Source of the DNA: Clostridia bacterium
GTDB taxonomy: Bacteria; Bacillota; Clostridia; TANB77; CAG-508
Direction: 5' to 3'
DNA: 64,000 nucleotides
Assembly (NCBI GenBank): GCA_900759475.1
Contig: CAAEVK010000039.1
Location: forward strand, 16,212-80,211
Part shown: one piece after another, positions 47,688 to 56,803 of the stretch
How the letters are laid out: each line of letters begins with the position of its first letter
How positions within the stretch are numbered: position 1 is the first letter of the stretch
Notes under the pieces: model-generated
What the model was told of the DNA's origin: nothing
The model's input: the letters and a program-made list of their open reading frames with translations, nothing else
Database searches by the model: none
Translations under genes and position numbers: made by a program

Positions 47688-48878
47688 ATGAAAATTTTAG
47701 TTATTAATTGTGGAAGTTCATCTGTAAAATATCAATTAATGAATATGGAAGATGAGTCAGTAATGGCAAAAGGAAATTATGAAAGAATTGGAATGGAAGG
47801 TTCTTTTTTAACACATAAGGTAAACGGAGAAAAATATAAATATGAAAAAGAAGCTAAAACACATGAAGAAGCAATTCGTTTTATTATGCAACAGTTAACA
47901 GATGCAGAACATGGCGTAATTGCATCATTAGATGAAATTAATGCTATAGGACATAGAATTGTACATGGTGGAGAAAAGTTTACACAATCTGTTGTTGTAA
48001 CAGATGAGGTAATAAAAGGAATTGAAGATGCAATTAAATTTGCACCACTTCATAATCCTGGACACTTACAAGGAATTCGTGCATGTCAAAAAGAATTACC
48101 AGGAAAACCAAATGTAACAGTGTTTGACACAGCATTTCATCAAACAATGCCTAAAGAACATTATTTATATCCAATTCCATATAGATATTATGAAAAATAT
48201 GGTGTTCGTAAATATGGAGCACATGGTACTTCTCATAAATATGTATCTAGTAGAATTGCAGAATTGTTAGGGAAGAAACCAGAAGAATTAAAAATTATTA
48301 ATTGCCACATTGGACAAGGTGCAAGTCTTTGTGCTATCGAAGATGGTAAATGTATTGATACTTCTATGGGACTTACACCTCTTGGTGGAATTGCTATGGG
48401 AAGTAGAAGTGGAGATTTAGACCCATCTGTTGTTACCTATATTATGGAACAAGAAAATATTACACCAGAAGAAATGAATCGTATTCTAAACAAGGAATCT
48501 GGTTTGCTTGGAATGTCTGGAATTTCAGCTGATAACCGTGACATTTTAGAAGAAGCCCAAAAAGGAAATGAAAGAGCAAAACTTGCCATAAAAGAATATT
48601 GTTATATTATTGCACAATATATTGGAAAATATGCTGTAGCAATGAATGGTGTAGATGTTATTACATTTGCAGGTGGTGTAGGAGAAAGGGGTCCAGATGA
48701 AAGAACTGAAATTTGTAGTTATCTAAGCTTTATGGGTGTAGAATTAGACCAAGAAGCTAATAAAGTAAAAGCTGTTGAAAAAGAAATTTCAACACCAAAT
48801 TCAAAAGTAAAAGTTTGGATTGTTCCAACAGAAGAAGAACTAATGATTGCTAGAGAAACATTACAACTTGTAAAATAA
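47688..48878 (+). CDS. ackA: acetate kinase, first copy
   Basis: A 396-residue ASKHA-fold kinase making ATP and acetate from acetyl phosphate. Motifs: NCGSSSVKYQL at the N-terminus, GHRIVHGG (Arg), FDTAFHQTMP (Asp), RKYGAHGTSHKYV (His), SRSGDLDP (Arg), AGGVGERGP and PTEEELMIARET (Glu). The usual HLGNGAS loop reads HIGQGAS, so a conserved Asn is Gln. It sits in the pta-ackA operon, with a terminator after it. Confidence 0.96.
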   Translation: MKILVINCGSSSVKYQLMNMEDESVMAKGNYERIGMEGSFLTHKVNGEKYKYEKEAKTHEEAIRFIMQQLTDAEHGVIASLDEINAIGHRIVHGGEKFTQSVVVTDEVIKGIEDAIKFAPLHNPGHLQGIRACQKELPGKPNVTVFDTAFHQTMPKEHYLYPIPYRYYEKYGVRKYGAHGTSHKYVSSRIAELLGKKPEELKIINCHIGQGASLCAIEDGKCIDTSMGLTPLGGIAMGSRSGDLDPSVVTYIMEQENITPEEMNRILNKESGLLGMSGISADNRDILEEAQKGNERAKLAIKEYCYIIAQYIGKYAVAMNGVDVITFAGGVGERGPDERTEICSYLSFMGVELDQEANKVKAVEKEISTPNSKVKVWIVPTEEELMIARETLQLVK

Positions 48879-48885
48879 TGTAACA

Positions 48886-48918
48886 AATAAAGAGTAGGTT
48901 GTCTACTCTTTATTTTAA
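48886..48918 (+). terminator. terminator between the two ackA genes
   Basis: AATAAAGAGTAG pairs exactly with CTACTCTTTATT around a 5-base loop, followed by TTAAAT. Confidence 0.85.
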
Positions 48919-48926
48919 ATAAAACA

Positions 48927-48955
48927 TTGCACTTTTTTAAAATAATATATATAAT
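48927..48955 (+). promoter_or_regulatory. promoter of the second ackA
   Basis: TTGCAC at 48927-48932, a 17-base spacer and TATAAT at 48950-48955. The second kinase gene therefore seems to be expressed on its own. Confidence 0.75.
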
Positions 48956-48988
48956 ACTAACTAGAAATAAAATTCTAGGAGGTAATTA

Positions 48989-50179
48989 ATGAAAATACTA
49001 GTTTTAAATTGTGGTAGTTCATCTTTAAAATACCAGTTAATAAATATGGATGAAAAATCAGTAATGGCAAAGGGAAATTATGAAAGAATTGGAGAACAAG
49101 AAGCATTTTTAACACATAAAGTAAGTAAAGAAAAATATGTTATTAAACAATCTGTTATGGCCCACGACGAAGCATTAGAAATTATATTACAGCAATTATT
49201 ACATAAAGAATATGGAGTAATTACTTCATTAAAAGAAGTTGATGCAATAGGACATAGAATTGTACATGGTGGAGAAATTTTTAAAGGCTCATGTATAGTT
49301 AATGATGATGTTATTAAAAAAATCGCACAATGTGGAGAATTTGCACCACTTCATAATCCAGCAGCAGTATTAGGAATTAAAGCATGTAAAAAAATTATGC
49401 CAGAAGTTCCAATGGTAACAGTATTTGATACAGCTTTTCATCAAACAATGCCAAAAACGAGTTATTTATATCCAATTCCTTATGAATATTATGAAAAATA
49501 TAGAGTTCGTAAATATGGAGCACATGGTACTTCTCATGATTATGTGTCAAGAAGAGTTGCAGAAATAATGAATAAAAAAAGAGAAGATTTAAAAATTGTA
49601 ACATGTCATTTGGGACAAGGAGCAAGTATATGTGCAATAAAAGATGGTAAATCTATTGATACATCTATGGGACTTACACCTCTTGGTGGAATTGCTATGG
49701 TAACAAGATCTGGAGATTTAGATCCTTCTGTTGTTACATATATAATGGAGAAAACAGGTTTGACTCCAGATGAAATGAATTCTATTTTAAATAAACAATC
49801 TGGACTAGCCAGTATTTGTAATATGGTACCAGATTTTAGAGAGATTGAAGAAAAATCATATACAAATACAGATGCTAAAATTGCCATAGATATCTTTACA
49901 AGTACAGTTGCACAATATATTGCTCGCTATGCAATAAAGCTTGATGGTATTGATGTAATAGTATTTACAGGGGGAATTGGAGAAAATCAAATCCAGGTTA
50001 GAAAAACAATCTGTGAACAATTAGCTTTTATGGGATTAGAAATTGATATTGAAAAAAATAACATAAAAGGTGAGGAAAGAGAAATTTCAACTAATATTTC
50101 AAAGATAAAAGCCTATATTATTCCAACAGATGAAGAAATGATGATAGCTAATGAAACAATGCATTTAGTAAAAAGCTAA
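48989..50179 (+). CDS. acetate kinase paralogue, second copy
   Basis: A 396-residue acetate kinase, the same length as the neighbour and clearly homologous across its length, so a tandem duplicate. It keeps NCGSSSLKYQL, GHRIVHGG, FDTAFHQTMP, RKYGAHGTSHDYV, TRSGDLDP and GGIGENQIQVR. It also has HLGQGAS instead of HLGNGAS. Differences cluster near 49801-49890 (ASICNMVPDFREIE), the ADP-side loop where the first copy has LGMSGISADNRDILE, and may mark altered specificity. It has its own promoter and an AGGAGG site. Confidence 0.92.
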   Translation: MKILVLNCGSSSLKYQLINMDEKSVMAKGNYERIGEQEAFLTHKVSKEKYVIKQSVMAHDEALEIILQQLLHKEYGVITSLKEVDAIGHRIVHGGEIFKGSCIVNDDVIKKIAQCGEFAPLHNPAAVLGIKACKKIMPEVPMVTVFDTAFHQTMPKTSYLYPIPYEYYEKYRVRKYGAHGTSHDYVSRRVAEIMNKKREDLKIVTCHLGQGASICAIKDGKSIDTSMGLTPLGGIAMVTRSGDLDPSVVTYIMEKTGLTPDEMNSILNKQSGLASICNMVPDFREIEEKSYTNTDAKIAIDIFTSTVAQYIARYAIKLDGIDVIVFTGGIGENQIQVRKTICEQLAFMGLEIDIEKNNIKGEEREISTNISKIKAYIIPTDEEMMIANETMHLVKS

Positions 50180-50217
50180 ATAGTAAGTTATAAGAAAACT
50201 AATAAGGAGTAATGTAT

Positions 50218-50766
50218 ATGTTTATTGAAATTATAAAAAAATATGAAAAGAAGTCTATTTTTGTATCTATTTTAATGGTATTATTAGCTATATTTTTAAT
50301 TTTTCAACCTATGAAATCCATGAAATTTGTAATTTATTTATTTGGAGGTATTACTATTTTAGATGGTATATTACACATTATATCTTATTTCCAAATAAAA
50401 GATGAATTAAGACTAATGAATTTTGAATTGTTGGAAGGGTTACTAGAAATTGTATCTGGAACTGTTATTATTTTATCTTCTCAATATTTAATTGCAATTT
50501 TTCCAATCCTTTTAGGAATTTGGATGGTGGTAAAAAGCATTATTAAATTTCAATTAGGATTTAATTTTAGAACTGTGCAGGGGAGCAATTGGATAAGTGT
50601 AATTATTATGTCTATATTGACATTTATTTTAGGTTTAGTTGTACTGTTTAATCCTTTTGCTTTAGCAATGACTGCAACTACCATTTTTGGAATTATTCTT
50701 TTAGTATATAGTATGTTGAACTTGTATGAAGCCATTTATATTGGTTTTAAATTTAAACAAAAATAG
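50218..50766 (+). CDS. DUF308 (HdeD-like) membrane protein
   Basis: A 182-residue protein of six hydrophobic helices in three pairs, each like LLAIFLIFQPMKSMKFVIYLFGGITILDGI. This repeat is the DUF308/HdeD pattern. I begin at ATG 50218, 8 bases after AAGGAG; ATG 50212 is too close. HdeD is linked to acid stress in enterics, but no role is known in clostridia. Confidence 0.85.
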   Translation: MFIEIIKKYEKKSIFVSILMVLLAIFLIFQPMKSMKFVIYLFGGITILDGILHIISYFQIKDELRLMNFELLEGLLEIVSGTVIILSSQYLIAIFPILLGIWMVVKSIIKFQLGFNFRTVQGSNWISVIIMSILTFILGLVVLFNPFALAMTATTIFGIILLVYSMLNLYEAIYIGFKFKQK

Positions 50767-50878
50767 GATAACTTTTTCCTTATAAAATAAAAGTTTGCTA
50801 AAAATATTATTAAAAAAACACTTCACTTAACATAATCTCATAATATATAGAGAAATATATTAGAAGGGAGGGAGTGAA

Positions 50879-51457
50879 GTGATTTTTAATGGATTCAAAA
50901 TTGGTTTTGCATTAACAGGGTCTTTTTGTACATTTGAAACAATACTTCCTATTATGGAAAATATAATAAAAGAAGGAGCAGAAGTTTTTCCAATTATGTC
51001 GTACAATGCTTATAACTTTGATACAAAATTTGGAAAGGCAAAAGATTTTATTAAAAGAATAGAAACAATTACTGGAAAACAAATTATTCATACAATTCAA
51101 GCAGCAGAGCCAATCGGACCAAAAAATATGATAGATATTTTAGTAATTGCTCCATGTTCGGGAAATACTATTGCTAAATTAGCCAATGATATAACAGATA
51201 CACCTGTAACAATGGCAGCTAAATCAAATTTAAGAAATGGAAATAGTGTCGTTATTGCTGTTTCTACCAACAATGGATTAGGAAACAATGCTATGAACAT
51301 AGGAAAGTTACTAAATTCTAAAAATATATATTTTGTTCCTTTTAGACAAGATAATCCTATTACAAAACCAAATTCACTGATATTTGATAAAAATTATATT
51401 ATCAAAAGCGTGCAAAAAGCTTTGAAAAAGGAACAAATACAACCAATTTTATTATAA
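50879..51457 (+). CDS. spoVFB: dipicolinate synthase subunit B
   Basis: A 192-residue flavoprotein-like subunit of dipicolinate synthase, which makes the spore-core chelator. The start GFALTGSFCTFETILP, then IVIAPCSGNTIAKLANDITDTPVTMAAKS and STNNGLGNNAMNIGKLLNSKNIYFVPF are family signatures. It starts at GTG 50879 behind GGGAGGGAG. The partner spoVFA, usually directly upstream, is not here. It may be elsewhere, or another dehydrogenase may serve. Confidence 0.92.
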   Translation: MIFNGFKIGFALTGSFCTFETILPIMENIIKEGAEVFPIMSYNAYNFDTKFGKAKDFIKRIETITGKQIIHTIQAAEPIGPKNMIDILVIAPCSGNTIAKLANDITDTPVTMAAKSNLRNGNSVVIAVSTNNGLGNNAMNIGKLLNSKNIYFVPFRQDNPITKPNSLIFDKNYIIKSVQKALKKEQIQPILL

Positions 51458-51550
51458 TTTTATATATAATAAAGTTATTTGATAATGATATAATTGCAAA
51501 AAAAGATAAGAGTTTTGAAGTAAAACAAAACATTTTTTCGAAAAAAGGTA

Positions 51551-51579
51551 TTGACAAGAAACTTTTGTTCGTTTATAAT
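51551..51579 (+). promoter_or_regulatory. SigA promoter with LexA-type operator
   Basis: TTGACA at 51551-51556, a 17-base spacer and TATAAT at 51574-51579. Within the spacer, GAAACTTTTGTTCG at 51558-51571 fits the Gram-positive LexA box CGAAC-N4-GTTCG in its right half, with two mismatches in the left. A repressor there would block the promoter. Confidence 0.7.
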
Positions 51580-51627
51580 AAATTCATACTACAAAATAAT
51601 GTTCGCTAATTAAAGGAGGAATTTATT

Positions 51628-51933
51628 ATGAAAAGACATAAAAGATGTTATAATAAAAGAAGTCTTTTTACAATTTTGCTAATATTAGGAAGCATCATGG
51701 GAATATTAATTATTTTGGGAAATAAACCAACATTATCTCATACACAAACAGTTTACAAAACAATTTATGTTTCAAGCGGAGAAACTTTATGGGAAATAGC
51801 TTCCAGAGAAACTAAAAATAATTCTTATTATTTAGGGAAAGACGTTAGGTATGTAATTAATCACATAAAATCAATCAATCAATTAAAAACAAGTTCATTA
51901 TTTCCAAACCAAGAATTGATAATACCTGAATAA
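51628..51933 (+). CDS. YneA-like LysM protein, possible SOS cell division inhibitor
   Basis: A 101-residue protein: basic start (MKRHKRCYNKR), one membrane helix (~13-31) and an extracytoplasmic LysM domain (TIYVSSGETLWEIASRET... then LFPNQELIIPE). This is the layout of YneA, the SOS-induced division inhibitor of Bacillus. The LexA-type operator in its promoter supports that reading, though lexA is not adjacent. AAAGGAGG precedes the ATG. Confidence 0.75.
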   Translation: MKRHKRCYNKRSLFTILLILGSIMGILIILGNKPTLSHTQTVYKTIYVSSGETLWEIASRETKNNSYYLGKDVRYVINHIKSINQLKTSSLFPNQELIIPE

Positions 51934-51947
51934 AGTATTGTGATGCT

Positions 51948-51993
51948 ACATTAATTAAAGCAATTTCTTTGCAGAAATTGCTTTAATTAATGT
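51948..51993. terminator. bidirectional 21-bp terminator
   Basis: ACATTAATTAAAGCAATTTC is part of a 21-bp perfect stem with a 4-base loop, between the convergent LysM and recombinase genes. Confidence 0.9.
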
Positions 51994-52005
51994 TTAAAAA
52001 TTTAA

Positions 52006-53001
52006 CTATAAATTAGCTAAAGGATTTTTTTCAACAGCCTCGCGAATTTGTTCACTATCCACATGAGTATAAATCTCTGTTGTAGAAATACTTTCATGAC
52101 CTAATAATTCCTGCAAAGCTCTAATGTCTACATTACCATACTTGTACATTAATGTAGCAGCAGTATGGCGTAATTTATGTACAGAATATTTATTTTGATC
52201 AATACCAGCTAAGCGTAATTCTTCTTTCACAATATATTGAACAGTTCTATTACTGATTCGTTCTCTTCTCTCACTCAAAAACAAAGCATCCTTAGAAGTA
52301 ATTTTTATGCTATCTTTTGGTCTAACTGCTAAATATTCTTTAATTGCTTTTATACAAGCATTATTTAGATAAATTGTTCGTTCTTTATTTCCTTTTCCAA
52401 TAACATTTAACTTATTATTAGAAAAATCAATATCTTTTATATTAATATTAATTAATTCAGATAAACGTAATCCGCAATTTAAAAACAATGTAATTATAGC
52501 ATAATTTCTTTCATGATTATCATGATTACCATGCTTAATATCTAAAGAAGCTATTTCTAAAAGTTCTTGACTTTGTTCTAATGTAAGATATTTAGGTAAA
52601 CGTTTTCCGAGTTTAGGGCTTTCTAAATCTTGAGCAGGATTATGAGAAATTTTCTTTGTTTTATTACATAAATAATGAAAAAAAACACGTATACTTGCTG
52701 TTTTACGAGCCAAAGTTGCAGGTTTACTTCTATATTCATTTTTTAAATAAGCAAGAAAAGAATGAATATTTTCTAATGTAATTTTTTCAATAGTAGACAA
52801 CTCTATATTCCTAATAGAAATATCTTTGATTGTTTGTTCATTCTTGAGCTTAGCAATGCCAAATTCATATTGAATAAACTTCAAAAAATGGGCAATATCA
52901 TAGTTATATTCTTTTATTGTATTGGCAGATTTATTTAATATAGTAGAAGAATAATCTAAAAAGTCATTTAAAAAGTAAGGATTTTCATCCTTGGATATCA
53001 T
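52006..53001 (-). CDS. tyrosine recombinase, XerC-like
   Basis: A 331-residue tyrosine recombinase with a core-binding domain and catalytic domain. Arg in NCGLRLSELI, Lys in VIGKGNKERT, HKLRHTAATLMY (His, Arg), LLGHESISTTEIYTHVD (His, Tyr). It is longer than the XerD at 10075, mainly by an N-terminal extension. No phage or element genes flank it, so it is probably the XerC partner of that XerD. A mobile-element integrase is less likely. Confidence 0.85.
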   Translation of the reverse strand: MISKDENPYFLNDFLDYSSTILNKSANTIKEYNYDIAHFLKFIQYEFGIAKLKNEQTIKDISIRNIELSTIEKITLENIHSFLAYLKNEYRSKPATLARKTASIRVFFHYLCNKTKKISHNPAQDLESPKLGKRLPKYLTLEQSQELLEIASLDIKHGNHDNHERNYAIITLFLNCGLRLSELININIKDIDFSNNKLNVIGKGNKERTIYLNNACIKAIKEYLAVRPKDSIKITSKDALFLSERRERISNRTVQYIVKEELRLAGIDQNKYSVHKLRHTAATLMYKYGNVDIRALQELLGHESISTTEIYTHVDSEQIREAVEKNPLANL

Positions 53002-53253
53002 TTTTCATCACCTATCTTATTATATACTAAAATCACAAAATAGGGAAGAAAAATAGCAATAAAAAAACTTTTCTTCTTATTTATTTTATGATATAATAAA
53101 AAAATATATTAGGGAGTAATTAACAAGACACATTATATGTTTTTATCCTATTTCTTTATAAGACTAAAACTTATATATATAAATTAATATACAATAATTA
53201 TATTAACTATTTATATCAAAATAAATATAGTGCTATAAAAAGGAGATTTAATA

Positions 53254-55019
53254 TTGAAAAAGGAAAAAAGGAATCAATAAAGTCAGTATTAAAAAAATTA
53301 TATAAAATATTAACGAAAAGACAGAAAATATATTTTGCAATTATATTAATTATTATGATAATATCCTCAACTTTAACACAAATAACTCCAAAAGCAATAG
53401 GTTGGTTAACAGATGATATTTTAACACAAAATCAAATTGACTTTTTAAAAGTAATACCTTTTCTTATTTTAATATTAGTCGTAAATATTGTAAACGAAGT
53501 TATAAAAATAATTAGAAGAGTTATAGTTGAAGATACTGCTACTAGAACAGAAAAGCAAGCTAGAGGAATGGTAATTAAATCATTGCTAATGGCACCGTTA
53601 TCTTACTTTAGAAAAAATATGACAGGAAATATACATGGGAGAATGAATAGATGTTTAGAAGGAACTGTAAAACTAGAAAAATTGCTTTTTATGGACTTTG
53701 CACCTGCAATATTTAATAGTGTAGCAGCAATTATAACAATTTTCATAACCTTGCCATTTAGCTTAGCATTAACAATGATGTTAGTAATACCAATAGGAAT
53801 ATTTATTGTATTCAAACAAATCAACAGTCAAAAAGGTATAAGAGTTGAATTATTAGAAAGTAAATCTGAAATGGATGGTACAATTGTTGAATTAATTAAT
53901 GGAATTGAAGTTATAAGAATTAGTGACAGTGTAAACTTTGAAATAAATAGATTTGATGATAAGTCAGAATTTTTAAGAAAGAAATGAAACATCATAAAGC
54001 AATGGCTTTATATGATGGTTTAAAATTTATTAATCAAGCTTTTTTTACAGTGCTAATTATAGGCGTTTCAACTTATTTAGCCACAAGAAATATTATATCT
54101 GTAGGTTCGGTTTTAACAGCATATTTATGTTTTACACAATTAACAAAACCGTTAGAAGAATTACATAGAATATTTGACGAATTATCAGAATGTACTGTAT
54201 TAGCAACAGATTTTTTTAAAATGGTTGAAATACCAAATGATTTTTCTTATACGCAAGTAGAAGAAAAGAAAAAACTTCCACCAATAGAACCTATTATAAA
54301 AATACAAGATTTAATTTTTTATTATGATGAAAGTAAAGATAAAGTTATTTTAGATAAATTTAACTTTGATATAGATAAAGGTATGTTTTTAGGAATAGCT
54401 GGGCCAAGTGGATGTGGCAAATCTTCACTTATAAAAGCAATATGTAAATTAGAAAAAGCAGATGGAACAATTATATTAGATTCAAATAATATAAATTCAC
54501 TAAATAGAAAAGAAATATCAAAATTAATAGCCTTAGTTCCACAAAGTCCATTTTTAATTGCAGGAACAATTTATGAAAATATTTGTTATGGATTAGATAG
54601 AGATGTTTCAATGGAAGAAGTAATTGAAGCCTCGAAAAAAGCATATATTTATGATTATATAAACTCTCTGCCTAATAAATTTGATTTTATGGGAAGGAGG
54701 AAATAATTTATCTGGTGGACAAAGGCAAAGATTATCAATTGCAAGAATATTTTTAAGAAAACCAAAAATATTAATTTTAGATGAAGCTACATCAGCACTT
54801 GATAATACATCTGAAAAGCATATACAAATAGAAATTGAAAAATTACAAAAAGAAAACAATACAACTATTATTTCAATTGCACATAGATTAACAACCTTAA
54901 AAAATTGCGATAAAATTATAGTATTAAATCAGGGTAAAATAGAAGAGAGTGGAAAATATGAAAAATTAATTTCAAAAAAAGGAATATTCAGTGATATGTA
55001 TTATGGAAAATTAAAATAA
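53254..55019 (+). pseudogene. ABC exporter (TMD-ATPase fusion), broken by three frame changes not at CGG
   Basis: A multidrug/lipid-type half-transporter of ~585 residues. It has a membrane domain (~30-330: TPKAIGWLTDDIL, YFRKNMTGNIHGRMNRCLEG), Walker A GPSGCGKSS, Q-loop VPQSPFL, signature LSGGQRQRLSIARIFL, Walker B ILDEATSALDN and the H-loop His in IAHRLTTL. It starts at TTG 53254 behind AAGGAG. Frame breaks lie near 53261-53266 (six As, seven expected), near 53981-53984 (a lost A, leaving an ATGA overlap) and near 54692-54696 (MGEGGNN expected; two bases lost or one gained). Either a decaying gene or assembly errors. Confidence 0.75.
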
Positions 55020-55154
55020 GAGATTAGTTATCTGAAGATAATATTAGGAGAACTAATTAGATTAAATATTTCCTAATATAGATTTTCAAGAAAGAAACTG
55101 TATAGTCTTAGGAAAAGAAAATTATGCTACAATACTAACAGGGGGATAGAGAAA

Positions 55155-55496
55155 ATGGAACATATATTAAAATTACAACCTAAATATTTCAACTATATTA
55201 ATAATGGAACAAAGAGAGTAGAATTAAGATTATATGATGAAAAAAGACAAAAAATTAGCATAGGAGATACTATAATTTTTCAAAAAGAACCTGAATTAGA
55301 AATTACTATGAAAGTAAAAGTTATAGGGCTATTAAGATATAATACATTTGAAGAATTATTTAAAGATTTTGATATAGAAATGTTGGCTGACAAAACAATG
55401 ACAAAGCAAGAACTATTAAATGTATTAAAAGAATTTTATACACCAGAAAAGCAAAAACAATATGGTGTTGTAGGAATACGTATTGAAAGAATATAA
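55155..55496 (+). CDS. ASCH-domain protein
   Basis: A 113-residue ASCH domain: ILKLQPKYFNYINNGTKRVELRLYDEKR, the G-x-K-x-x-E-x-R signature, then ISIGDTIIFQ and a final beta strand VVGIRIERI. ASCH proteins are thought to bind RNA or modified nucleosides (an ASCH family includes N4-acetylcytidine amidohydrolase). GGGGGA precedes ATG 55155. Confidence 0.85.
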   Translation: MEHILKLQPKYFNYINNGTKRVELRLYDEKRQKISIGDTIIFQKEPELEITMKVKVIGLLRYNTFEELFKDFDIEMLADKTMTKQELLNVLKEFYTPEKQKQYGVVGIRIERI

Positions 55497-55700
55497 TAGA
55501 AACACACTCAAATATAAAAAGAAATTTATAAAAAATATATAAATAAACAAATGGTTTAAAAATTTATTTAGATTATAAATAAAATTTTGTGCAAAGTTTA
55601 ATTTATTAAAAATAGATTACTTTAACTCCTTTTTTTTATTTTTATATACTTTTCTTAAAATAATATGCTATAATGGCACTATATAGAAAAGGAGGATTAT

Positions 55701-56333
55701 ATGCTAGAAAATATAAAAGTTTTATGTCATAGTAGTATAAAAATATGTAATGAAAAAGTAATATATATAGATCCATTTAGAATAAACGAGAATTATAATG
55801 ATGCAGATATAATATTTATAACACACGACCATTACGATCATTATTCAGAAGAAGATATAGATAAAGTTAAAAAAGATGAAACAGTTATTGTTGCACCAGA
55901 AGGATTACTAACAAAATTGTTAAATAAAGGATTTAAGCAAGATTACATTATTACAGTAGACTCTGAAGAATATAATATGGTAGAAGGAATAAAATTTGAA
56001 ACAGTACCAGCTTATAATACTAATAAAAAATTTCATTTAAAAGCAAATGGATGGGTAGGTTATATAATAGAAATAAAAGGTGTCAGGTATTATATTGCAG
56101 GAGACACAGATATAACAGAAGAAAATAAAAAAGTGAAATGTGATATAGCATTTGTTCCAGTGGGTGGAACATATACAATGGATTTTAAAGAGGCTGCATA
56201 TTTTATAAATGAAATTAAACCCAAAATAGCTATACCTATTCATTATGGAAGTATAGTGGGAACAGATCAAGACGCAACATGTTTTGTAAAATTGGTGCAT
56301 CCAGAAATAAAATGCAAAATTCTAATGCAATAA
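55701..56333 (+). CDS. metallo-beta-lactamase fold hydrolase
   Basis: A 210-residue MBL-fold hydrolase of the UPF0173/L-ascorbate-6-phosphate lactonase-like group. Metal motif THDHYDHYSEED near residue 36, GYIIEIKGVRYYIAGDTDIT (Asp), PVGGTYTMDFKEAA, and IPIHYGSIVGT (last His). Substrate unknown. AAAGGAGG precedes ATG 55701; the following gene starts after 14 bases. Confidence 0.88.
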   Translation: MLENIKVLCHSSIKICNEKVIYIDPFRINENYNDADIIFITHDHYDHYSEEDIDKVKKDETVIVAPEGLLTKLLNKGFKQDYIITVDSEEYNMVEGIKFETVPAYNTNKKFHLKANGWVGYIIEIKGVRYYIAGDTDITEENKKVKCDIAFVPVGGTYTMDFKEAAYFINEIKPKIAIPIHYGSIVGTDQDATCFVKLVHPEIKCKILMQ

Positions 56334-56347
56334 TATAGTAGAGAATA

Positions 56348-56539
56348 ATGAATTTATTAAATGAATTATCAGAAAATGAAACAATTTTATTAAAAAATAC
56401 AGAAATTAATATTGAAGATAGAAATTATAATCGAGATGAAGCAAGATTAATTGAAAATGATATAATTGAAGATATTTGGAGAAAAAGTATTAAAAATGGA
56501 GAAATACAAAAAGCAAATGTAGAATATAGTAACATATGA
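56348..56539 (+). CDS. hypothetical 63-residue protein
   Basis: A short acidic protein (MNLLNELSENETILLKNTE...). The ribosome binding site is weak (AGAGAATA). It lies between two well-supported genes on the same strand with tight spacing, and its composition is gene-like. No family recognised. Confidence 0.45.
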   Translation: MNLLNELSENETILLKNTEINIEDRNYNRDEARLIENDIIEDIWRKSIKNGEIQKANVEYSNI

Positions 56540-56565
56540 ATTATGAGAGAAAGGAGAAGTTATAG

Positions 56566-56769
56566 ATGGCGAGTTGGAAATGCTCTAAATGTGGAAATGA
56601 AGAATTTGAAAAAGACCAATTTCAAGCTACAGGTGGAAATTTTGCAAAAATATTTGATGTTCAAAATAAAAAATTTATTACTATAAGTTGCAATAAATGT
56701 GGCTATACAGAATTATATAAAGAGGGAACATCAACAGGAATGAATATATTAGATTTCTTGATGAATTAA
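56566..56769 (+). CDS. zinc-ribbon protein, DUF2082 type
   Basis: A 67-residue protein: WKCSKCGNEEFEKDQF, ATGGNFAKIFDVQNKKF, then ISCNKCGYTELYK and a hydrophobic ILDFLMN end. This is the zinc-ribbon nucleic-acid-binding DUF2082 pattern. AAAGGAG precedes ATG 56566. Function unknown. Confidence 0.85.
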   Translation: MASWKCSKCGNEEFEKDQFQATGGNFAKIFDVQNKKFITISCNKCGYTELYKEGTSTGMNILDFLMN

Positions 56770-56803
56770 ATTAAGTAAAAATAATAAATTGGGGGTATTT
56801 TTT

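Noticed and set aside
48989..50179. Second ackA as a pseudogene
   Set aside because: It is full length, keeps nearly all catalytic motifs and has its own promoter and ribosome binding site.
52006..53001. Integrase of a prophage or integrative element
   Set aside because: No phage, transfer or attachment-site features flank it; length and motifs fit a chromosomal Xer-type recombinase.
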